From Syntrophomonas_B sp035447945 (GTDB taxonomy: Bacteria > Bacillota > Syntrophomonadia > Syntrophomonadales > Syntrophomonadaceae), in the NCBI GenBank assembly GCA_035447945.1, contig DAOTHZ010000020.1, forward strand, positions 1 to 30,212: a stretch of DNA of 30,212 nt. The letters run 5' to 3'. Under the pieces are notes generated by a model, which worked only from the letters and a program-made list of their open reading frames with translations, ran no database searches and was not told the origin of the DNA. Positions 24,661 through 30,212 of the stretch are shown here, piece after piece. Numbering within the stretch: the first letter of the stretch is position 1; every line of letters begins with the position of its first letter. A program made the translations under genes and the position numbers.

Positions 24661-24712
24661 ATCCGCACCGAAAGCACTTGCGAATCCTGTCAATTTCTTT
24701 CCTCTTCGTTTA

Positions 24713-25651
24713 TTACAACAAACGTTTTATAATCCCTTCCAAATCAAAAGGCGGGGTGTATTCTTCCCGGGCGCTGCTGCGCTCCTGCATATAACCGCTG
24801 GTCAGTCCCAGGCGAACGGCTTCCGCTACTACCGTTTCATATTCAAATGAAGTGATCCGGCGGTTTAGCTCCGGGTGCTCGACGCTTTTGTAAACCGGGG
24901 TGTACTGGCTCATCAGACTTAACATGAATTTATCCGGCGGCAGGTTTTCACTGAGCCATTGCAGAATGGCAAAACTGTCCTGTCTTGCGCCGGGCAGGAC
25001 CAGATGCCTGATCACAACACCCTTTTGCAACATGCCTTCCTCATCAAAGACCAATCCGCCGGTCTGGGCGGTCATGGCTTGGATGGCTGCCGTTGCGGCA
25101 GAAAAATAATCGCGGGCGTGGGAATATTGCCAGGCTAATTCATCGCTGTAATATTTTAAATCGGGAAGATATACATCCACATATCCTGCCAAAGCCTGGA
25201 TGACCTCAACCCGTTCATAGCCGCTGCTGTTGTATACAACCGGGATGTGCAACTGTTCCTTGATCAGGTCGAGAGCCGGCAAAATCTGGTCCAGATACTG
25301 TGTGGCGGTGACCAGATTGAGGTTATGCGCGCCCTGTGTCTGCAGTTCCATACAGATTTCGGCCAATCGTTCCACCGAAATCTCTTGTCCAAAGCCGGCG
25401 CTGCTGATCTGATGGTTCTGGCAATAGCAACACCGCAACGTACAACCGCTGAAAAAGATGGTTCCGCTGCCGCGGGTACCGCTGATACACGGTTCTTCCC
25501 AGAAGTGCAGGGCTGCCCGGGCAGCTTTGATCTGGCTGCTGCTCTGGCAAAAACCGGTCTGACTGGAACGGTCGATCCCGCACATCCGCGGACATAAATT
25601 GCAGGGGTTGGTGGTCAGGGAAAATGCGTTTTTATAGTTTGTCCCACGCAT
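24713..25651 (-). CDS. Radical SAM protein, PflX-like (COG1313 type)
   Basis: This 312-residue radical SAM protein resembles the pyruvate-formate-lyase-activating-enzyme-like group. CTLRCCYC gives the CxxxCxxC cluster motif (Cys70, 74, 77). Before it is a second Cys set (Cys17, 20, 24, 35; NPCNLCPRMCGIDR, GFCQ) typical of this group. The target is unknown; no glycyl-radical enzyme gene is in the window, so a pyruvate-formate-lyase role is not supported by context. I chose ATG 25651, 9 bases after GGAG; an in-frame TTG at 25666 is weaker. A promoter at 25858-25885 and a possible small ORF lie upstream. Confidence 0.85.
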   Translation of the reverse strand: MRGTNYKNAFSLTTNPCNLCPRMCGIDRSSQTGFCQSSSQIKAARAALHFWEEPCISGTRGSGTIFFSGCTLRCCYCQNHQISSAGFGQEISVERLAEICMELQTQGAHNLNLVTATQYLDQILPALDLIKEQLHIPVVYNSSGYERVEVIQALAGYVDVYLPDLKYYSDELAWQYSHARDYFSAATAAIQAMTAQTGGLVFDEEGMLQKGVVIRHLVLPGARQDSFAILQWLSENLPPDKFMLSLMSQYTPVYKSVEHPELNRRITSFEYETVVAEAVRLGLTSGYMQERSSAREEYTPPFDLEGIIKRLL

Positions 25652-25711
25652 TGATTTTTTCTCCAAACGCTTTCATTCTGCGCGCATTGAGATCGCCCTA
25701 AGCGGCTTTCT

Positions 25712-25819
25712 TTAAGCTCGCTGGCATTGCCAAACATCGTTGCCAAACTTGACATCTCTATTATCCTTAAATCTCTGCAGCATCGCTTGTATTTCATTGG
25801 GATTCAGAACGCATTTCAT
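25712..25819 (-). CDS. Possible small ORF or leader upstream of the radical SAM gene
   Basis: A 35-residue frame (MKCVLNPNEIQAML...) starts at the first ATG after the proposed promoter, with AAAGGATG before it, and ends 60 bases upstream of the radical SAM start. An overlapping frame (25615-25797) has an internal ATG after AAGGA and is an equal rival. I recognise neither product. Either could be a leader peptide, a real small protein, or chance. Confidence 0.25.
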   Translation of the reverse strand: MKCVLNPNEIQAMLQRFKDNRDVKFGNDVWQCQRA

Positions 25820-25857
25820 GTAATTCATCCTTTCGTTGGAAGTTTTTCGTTATCCTT

Positions 25858-25885
25858 ATTGTAACCCCTGTAATGACGATTCCAA
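25858..25885 (-). promoter_or_regulatory. Promoter upstream of the radical SAM gene
   Basis: On the reverse strand TTGGAA (25885-25880), 16 bases, then TACAAT (25863-25858). The AACAGT/ACTGTT inverted repeat (25884-25903) abuts the -35 and could be an operator. Confidence 0.5.
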
Positions 25886-25980
25886 CAGTTATTTTGTACT
25901 GTTTATCGAAAAATCGAACGGCAAACTAATATGGATACTTCTCTGCCAAGAGAAGAAATTTCCCCCTACCGTATGAAAAG

Positions 25981-26010
25981 CCGCCAGAAAATAAATATTT
26001 TTCCTGGCGG
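25981..26010 (-). terminator. Probable terminator after the small HEAT gene
   Basis: CCGCCAG (25981-25987) pairs with CTGGCGG (26004-26010), and the stem can extend through A/T pairs around an AT-rich loop. On the reverse strand CTTTTC follows, a short T-run. It starts 21 bases past the HEAT gene stop. Confidence 0.5.
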
Positions 26011-26031
26011 TTACCTTTCTCAAGCAATGTT

Positions 26032-26484
26032 TTACTTCAAATATAATCGTTCCAGTTTTCGCAGGGTATCAATGGTCTGCAGTTTCACCATATTGGATTC
26101 TTTTTCCCATGCTGCCAATTCTGTTAAGAAGGAGATGGAACTGCTGTCTCCGACATAATAGAGGGCTTCGGTAATGGAAAGCCGCACCGTCGCACAGCAG
26201 TCGAACAAGGACAGATGTAACTCTTCCAGCACTTCAGTCGTGAAGTGTTCTCTCCGATCTCTGGCAATATCGCGAATTTGGTCGGCGGCTTTGATCCTGA
26301 TATATCGTCCGCCCGACATGGGATGTTCGGGGTATTGCTGTTGAAACCTGTAATCGTATCCCCAGGGCCCCTTGCGAATGATTAATTCATCATGCCTGCC
26401 CGCTCTTTCCAATTCGGCCATGGTCATAAAATTTGTTTTCAGCGCTTTGAGCAGTTCACCCAGATTGGGAGAATTATTTTGCAT
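26032..26484 (-). CDS. Small HEAT-like repeat protein
   Basis: I recognise no named family. The 150-residue soluble protein has an N-terminal helix, a central stretch with GPWGYDYRFQQQYPEHPM (about 39-56), then helical pairs (IKAADQIRDIARD..., VRLSITEALYYVGDSSSISFL, VKLQTIDTLRKLERLY) of HEAT type at about 64-150. The last pairs resemble those of HEAT proteins that monitor or adapt partners. ATG 26484 follows GGAGG. It is divergent from the molybdopterin oxidoreductase operon and shares its upstream region, so it could be an accessory or chaperone for that enzyme, but nothing in the sequence proves this. Confidence 0.65.
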   Translation of the reverse strand: MQNNSPNLGELLKALKTNFMTMAELERAGRHDELIIRKGPWGYDYRFQQQYPEHPMSGGRYIRIKAADQIRDIARDRREHFTTEVLEELHLSLFDCCATVRLSITEALYYVGDSSSISFLTELAAWEKESNMVKLQTIDTLRKLERLYLK

Positions 26485-26551
26485 GGCTGTACCTCCATAC
26501 GCATTTTTATAATCGATTTTCCTGCCTATCTCAGATTCAATTTACAGCGTT

Positions 26552-26564
26552 ATAGTGACACTAT
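26552..26564. promoter_or_regulatory. Palindrome in the divergent upstream region
   Basis: ATAGTG-A-CACTAT is a perfect 6-bp inverted repeat with one central base, lying between the HEAT gene and the oxidoreductase operon. It is a candidate operator for either gene; no regulator gene is seen. Confidence 0.3.
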
Positions 26565-26650
26565 TTTGTCATATTAAATCATGGTTATTGGAGAATTTAG
26601 CGAGTTAAACGCTCTTATTTCGACATTGAATATATCATTTCAGCTAATAA

Positions 26651-26659
26651 TGGTATAAT
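26651..26659 (+). promoter_or_regulatory. Extended -10 promoter of the molybdopterin oxidoreductase operon
   Basis: TGGTATAAT fits TGnTATAAT, 51 bases before the GTG start. No good -35 is present at 16-18 bases, so an activator or the extended -10 must make up for it. Confidence 0.6.
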
Positions 26660-26676
26660 GAATTATCTAATAATTC
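26660..26676. promoter_or_regulatory. Candidate operator at the oxidoreductase transcription start
   Basis: GAATTAT-CTA-ATAATTC is a perfect 7-bp inverted repeat directly after the -10, covering the expected start of transcription near 26666. A bound repressor here would block the promoter. Confidence 0.45.
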
Positions 26677-26709
26677 GGTATTCGGTACCGACAGACGGGA
26701 GGAGAGATC

Positions 26710-29019
26710 GTGCAAGAACAGTCAAAGAAAACTACTTCGCCAGCAGAAGAACAGGTTTTTGGTTGCATGTGTGTTGGCAACTGTCAGTCCAGATGTCGTC
26801 TCTTCGTGCATGTGCGCGATGGCAAAGTGGTTAAAACTTCGATGGCCCCCTTCCCCGATCCCCGCTACAATCGTGTCTGCTTGCGGGGACTCAGTCACGT
26901 TCAGCAAATCTACAATCCCAATCGCATCAAGTATCCGATGAAGCGTGTTGGTGAACGGGGCGAGGACAAATGGGAACGCATCTCCTGGGAAGAAGCGATT
27001 GCCACCATCGCTGAAAAATGGAAGACCTATCAGGCAGAATACGGTCCGCAGTCGGTTGCTTTTTCCACCATCAGCGGTGACATGGCCATGATCAATGGGC
27101 TATACAGCGCCCAGCGTATTGCTCAAACCATGGGAGCCACGTTAACCGAATATTCACTCGACATGGCGGACACTTACGGATTGGGCAGGGTCATTGGCAA
27201 CATGGGTACCTTTAACCAGAGCAATGACCCGGCTGATCTGGCCAATGCCAAAACCGTTCTGGTATGGGCGGCCAACCCGACCGAATCCCATCCTCACTCC
27301 TGGCGGTATATAATGCAAGCGCAGGAAGCCGGCGCCAAAGTAGTTGTCATTGACCCCCGTTATACAACCACCGCCGCCAAAGCTGACAGGTATATCCCCA
27401 TCCGTCCTGGATCTGATGCTGTTATGGCCCTGGCTATGGCGGAAACGATTATTGCCGAGCAGCTATATGACGCTGAATACCTGCGTTATCATACGGTGGC
27501 GCCGTTTTTGGTGCGGGAAGACACTAAACGCTTCCTGCGGCAGAGCCACCTGACCGGGATTGCCCCGGAAGCCGGACAGCCTGATCCGTACATCGTCTGG
27601 GACAAGGAAGCCCATGCAGGCAAGGTTTTGGCGGAAGTTCCCGACCCGCAGCTGGAAGGCACCTATACCATTGACGGTATCAAAGTGAGTACAGCTTTTA
27701 CGGTTTTAAAGGAATTTTTAACAGACTACACCCCTGAGAAAGCTACTGGTTTGTGTGATGTTCCGACGGAAACCATCCGTGAGACTGCCCGTCTGTATGC
27801 CACCAATACCCCGGCCAGTATCTTTAACGGCTTTATTCAATATGACAATGGGTTACAGACGGGTCATGCCTGGGGCATACTGGTCTCCCTGACCGGCAAT
27901 ATTGCCCGGAATGGTTCTTCCGTAGGCCATTGCGGCATGGCTTTTTACAGTTGCAATTTCATTAAATACCTGTTCCCCCGCGGCAAAAACTCCCCCACCA
28001 TTCCCTGGCTGCTGTTGCCGGAGGTCTTAAAAACCGGGGAGTTTTATGGCAAGCCCCATCCGATAAAATCCATGTACTTCCTTTGCAGCAATGCAGTCAC
28101 CAACAATACCAATCAAAACCGGATCATCAATGAGATCTTCCCTGCGATCGATTTTATCGTGGTGGCCGACATTGTCCATACCGACACGACCAAATATGCC
28201 GACCTGATCCTGCCGGTGGCGCATTGGTTCGAAATGCTGGAATTTGTCCAAGGCCCGGATCATCCTTATTCAGTCCTTTCCGAAAAAGCTCTGGAACCGG
28301 CTTTCGAATCAAAATCAAATACGGATATTTTTAGAATGCTGAGCGCGGCGTTGGGCTTTGGAGAGGTTTACAACTATACGGATGAAGAGTTTATTCAAAT
28401 GTTGATTGATACGGATTTATCCCGTCAGCTAGGTCTCACTTGGGAAAGACTGAAGGAGGAAAAGGTCATTCAAACACTGCCCAGTTGCTGGGTCAACTGG
28501 GCCGGCAATAAATTCCCCACCCCCTCCGGACGACTGGAATTTTATCTGGAAGATCCCCAGCCACGCCTTGATTGCGGCATTCCCATCGATCAGGACAAGG
28601 AACGTTTGCCGGTCTTTACCCCGCCGATTGAGGCCTGGCCGGACAACCCCCTGAAGCAGAAGTACCCTTTAATCTACCACACGGAAAGGGTTCGCTGGCG
28701 CATGCACAGTCAATGGTCAAGCACCCCCTGGCTGCGTGAGCTTGACCCGGAGCCCACGGTGAAAATCAACCCCTCGGATGCGGACAGCCGCGGCATCAAA
28801 ACCGGCGATATGGTGGAAATCTTCAATGACCGCGGGCATGTGGTGTTAAAGGCTATTCTTTCCGAGGGCGAACCCCCAGGCATGGTGAGTGTTCCCAAGG
28901 GCTGGCACCGTGATCAATTCAAGGCTGGTTCCTACCAGGAACTGACCACGGATCATGTCAACTATTCGAGTTACAATCAATCTTTTTACGACGTACTGTG
29001 CGAAGTACGCAAAGTATAG
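26710..29019 (+). CDS. Molybdopterin oxidoreductase catalytic subunit, DMSO-reductase family (DmsA-like)
   Basis: This 769-residue bis-MGD molybdoenzyme should reduce an S- or N-oxide or similar acceptor. An N-terminal [4Fe-4S] motif is formed by Cys21, 25, 29 and 57. EYSLDM places Ser149 where DmsA has its Mo-binding Ser (alignment by eye). VVIDPRYTTTAAKADRYIPIRPGSD is the shared cofactor region, and the C-terminus carries the dinucleotide-binding fold (about 645-769). The start is GTG 26710 after GGGAGGAG. There is no Tat signal: the N-terminus is polar and lacks twin Arg, so the protein should stay in the cytoplasm, unlike E. coli DmsA. The next two genes supply the FeS and membrane subunits. 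The true substrate is unknown. Confidence 0.88.
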   Translation: MQEQSKKTTSPAEEQVFGCMCVGNCQSRCRLFVHVRDGKVVKTSMAPFPDPRYNRVCLRGLSHVQQIYNPNRIKYPMKRVGERGEDKWERISWEEAIATIAEKWKTYQAEYGPQSVAFSTISGDMAMINGLYSAQRIAQTMGATLTEYSLDMADTYGLGRVIGNMGTFNQSNDPADLANAKTVLVWAANPTESHPHSWRYIMQAQEAGAKVVVIDPRYTTTAAKADRYIPIRPGSDAVMALAMAETIIAEQLYDAEYLRYHTVAPFLVREDTKRFLRQSHLTGIAPEAGQPDPYIVWDKEAHAGKVLAEVPDPQLEGTYTIDGIKVSTAFTVLKEFLTDYTPEKATGLCDVPTETIRETARLYATNTPASIFNGFIQYDNGLQTGHAWGILVSLTGNIARNGSSVGHCGMAFYSCNFIKYLFPRGKNSPTIPWLLLPEVLKTGEFYGKPHPIKSMYFLCSNAVTNNTNQNRIINEIFPAIDFIVVADIVHTDTTKYADLILPVAHWFEMLEFVQGPDHPYSVLSEKALEPAFESKSNTDIFRMLSAALGFGEVYNYTDEEFIQMLIDTDLSRQLGLTWERLKEEKVIQTLPSCWVNWAGNKFPTPSGRLEFYLEDPQPRLDCGIPIDQDKERLPVFTPPIEAWPDNPLKQKYPLIYHTERVRWRMHSQWSSTPWLRELDPEPTVKINPSDADSRGIKTGDMVEIFNDRGHVVLKAILSEGEPPGMVSVPKGWHRDQFKAGSYQELTTDHVNYSSYNQSFYDVLCEVRKV

Positions 29020-29037
29020 GAAAGGGGGGTCACCTGC

Positions 29038-29694
29038 ATGGGAAATAAACGCCTGGTCATGCTGATCGATATCAATCGCTGCATTGGCTGCCATGCCTGT
29101 GCCGTTGCCTGTAAAGCAAACAATAATCTGCCCAATGAAATTTGGTGGAATCAAGTCCTCACCCACGGCGGCAAGAGCATGGACACGCCTCGGGGACAAT
29201 ATCCCAACCTGCAATTGCAGTTTCTTCCCCTGGCCTGCCAGCACTGTGACAACCCGCCCTGCGTCAAGGCATGTCCCACCGGGGCAACCTATCAGGCCGA
29301 CAACGGAATCGTTATGATGGATTACGACAAATGTGTGGGGTGCGGTTCCTGCATCCTCGCTTGCCCATACAAATATGTACGGCAGTTTAACGAAAAAGAA
29401 CCACAATACATGCTTGACTTCCCCACCGGCAATGAAGGAGTGCCGGCACAGCAAAAAGGCACTGTTTCCAAATGTACATTTTGTCATACCCTGGTGGCAA
29501 AGGGTGAAACACCGGCCTGTATTGAGGTGTGTCCGGTGAATGCCCGTTACTTTGGAGACCTGACCGACAAGGAGAGTACCGTGTTCAAGGTTTTGCAGGA
29601 AAACCAGCATCTGCAGCTGCTGACCGAACGTGGTACCAATCCATCGGTCTATTATCTGACCGGCCGTAAACCCCAGGACGGGCATAAACAATGA
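29038..29694 (+). CDS. Four-cluster ferredoxin subunit, DmsB-like
   Basis: This 218-residue electron-transfer subunit links the membrane subunit to the catalytic one. Sixteen cysteines fall in four sets: 15, 18, 21, 25; 67, 70, 75, 79; 99, 102, 105, 109; and 146, 149, 161, 165, the layout of DmsB/NrfC/PsrB proteins with four [4Fe-4S] clusters. No signal peptide is seen. ATG 29038 follows AGGAAAGGGGGG and lies 18 bases after the DmsA-like stop; the DmsC-like start is 18 bases further on, so all three form one operon. Confidence 0.93.
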   Translation: MGNKRLVMLIDINRCIGCHACAVACKANNNLPNEIWWNQVLTHGGKSMDTPRGQYPNLQLQFLPLACQHCDNPPCVKACPTGATYQADNGIVMMDYDKCVGCGSCILACPYKYVRQFNEKEPQYMLDFPTGNEGVPAQQKGTVSKCTFCHTLVAKGETPACIEVCPVNARYFGDLTDKESTVFKVLQENQHLQLLTERGTNPSVYYLTGRKPQDGHKQ

Positions 29695-29712
29695 AACCGG
29701 AGGTGATTGATC

Positions 29713-30212
29713 ATGTTGCGTAAAGAATGGCCGTTAATAACCAATACCATCCTGGCGCAGTTGGCTGCCGGACTGTTTATATTTTTGGCATGGGACCGCA
29801 TCGTTTTGTCCCGGGAATCATTGCAACTGGCGTTAACATCGACTGCCCAAGGCCTGGCCTGGACGGGTCCGGTCATTGTCCTGGCAATGTTGCTGTCCTT
29901 GTTCCACCTGGGCAAACCTTTCCGTGCTTATCGGGCCATGGCCAACCTGCCGGTCTCCTGGCTGAGCTGGGAAATCTTTTTTTCCGGTGCCTTCCTGTTG
30001 CTGTGGATTATTTTTATGGTGTTTGAAAGCAGCGATTCCATCGCTCTGCCTCTAATGGTTGCGGCTGGGCTGGTGGGCCTTTTGAATGTCATCAGCATGA
30101 GCAATATTTACTCTTCCACCGGACGGCCGGGCTGGAAAGGTACCGGCACGTATCTTGATTTCCTGGGCAGCACGCTTGTTTTCGGCAGCGTGGGCGCGGC
30201 CTTTTTCTTATC
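29713..30212 (+). CDS. Membrane anchor subunit, DmsC-like (partial)
   Basis: The first 166 residues of a hydrophobic protein are present; the frame is open at the right edge. LRKEWPLITNTILAQLAAG, four or so membrane helices, and the SLFHLGKPFRAYRAMAN and NLPVSWLSWEIFF stretches match the DmsC family, which oxidises menaquinol and feeds electrons to the DmsB-like subunit. ATG 29713 follows GGAGGTGAT (29699-29707). It completes a three-subunit complex and indicates that the catalytic enzyme is membrane-attached through it. Confidence 0.9.
   Translation, partial: MLRKEWPLITNTILAQLAAGLFIFLAWDRIVLSRESLQLALTSTAQGLAWTGPVIVLAMLLSLFHLGKPFRAYRAMANLPVSWLSWEIFFSGAFLLLWIIFMVFESSDSIALPLMVAAGLVGLLNVISMSNIYSSTGRPGWKGTGTYLDFLGSTLVFGSVGAAFFL

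Larger units (their letters stand above)
25652..26031. other. Gap between the radical SAM gene and the small HEAT gene
   Basis: This 380-base stretch holds, from right to left on the reverse strand, a hairpin likely ending the HEAT gene (25981-26010), an inverted repeat AACAGT/ACTGTT (25884-25903), a promoter (25858-25885) and one or two small ORFs that lead into the radical SAM gene. I see nothing else in it. Confidence 0.6.

Noticed and set aside
24689..24694. TTGACA as the -35 of the acyl-CoA dehydrogenase gene (reverse strand)
   Set aside because: No -10-like hexamer lies 16 to 18 bases downstream of it.
28846..29691. Minus-strand open frame of 281 codons
   Set aside because: It is the shadow of the DmsB-like gene, whose 16 cysteines in four clusters are unmistakable.

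Overview
The window looks like a chromosomal piece of an anaerobic, endospore-forming Firmicute (Clostridia in the broad sense; genus not assignable from sequence alone). The signs are a SpoVAF-type germination protein, a SpoVK-type AAA ATPase beside a YnbB-like PLP enzyme and glnA (an order that resembles the Bacillus spoVK-ynbB-glnA region), a Gram-positive-type LexA with two GAAC-N4-GTT SOS boxes, strong AGGAGG-type ribosome binding sites, frequent GTG/TTG starts, and anaerobic metal and radical enzymes. I see no tRNA, rRNA, transposase gene, phage gene or CRISPR array.

Left part (1-7458). A nickel-pincer lactate racemase gene (larA, cut by the left edge, minus strand) is divergent from a lactate/glycolate oxidase pair (GlcD-like flavoprotein and GlcF-like iron-sulfur protein). 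The pair is followed, with an ATGA overlap, by a TtcA-like tRNA thiolase. Then come autoregulated lexA and, convergent to it, glnA with a DUF456 membrane protein. Copies of a short interspersed palindromic element with core GGGGACGGTTCTT lie in the gaps here; between lexA and glnA two head-to-head copies make a perfect 33-bp hairpin.

Middle (7525-19319). Below the YnbB-like and SpoVK-like genes lies the most interesting block: seven tightly packed minus-strand genes, in transcription order a VTC-type polyphosphate-polymerase-like protein, a DUF4956 membrane protein, a CotH-kinase-like protein, a membrane-anchored glycoside-hydrolase-like protein, a membrane-anchored HEAT-like protein, a BcsA-like GT2 polymerase without PilZ, and a membrane EAL/degenerate-GGDEF c-di-GMP phosphodiesterase. 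I infer a surface glycopolymer system with a phosphoryl-transfer branch and c-di-GMP control.

Right part (19351-30212). This holds a small three-repeat zinc-ribbon protein; a C1 (papain-like) peptidase behind a textbook sigma-K promoter, so probably made late in the mother cell; the SpoVAF-like protein; a 600-residue-class acyl-CoA dehydrogenase; a PflX-like radical SAM protein with a possible small upstream ORF; a small HEAT protein; and a three-gene molybdopterin oxidoreductase operon (DmsA-, DmsB- and DmsC-like). Its catalytic subunit lacks a Tat signal, and the last gene is cut by the right edge.

Taken together, the genes describe an organism that oxidises lactate and acyl-CoA compounds, can pass electrons from the quinone pool to a DMSO-reductase-family enzyme, sporulates, and makes a c-di-GMP-regulated surface polymer. 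Functions are from recognised motifs read by eye; no database search was run.
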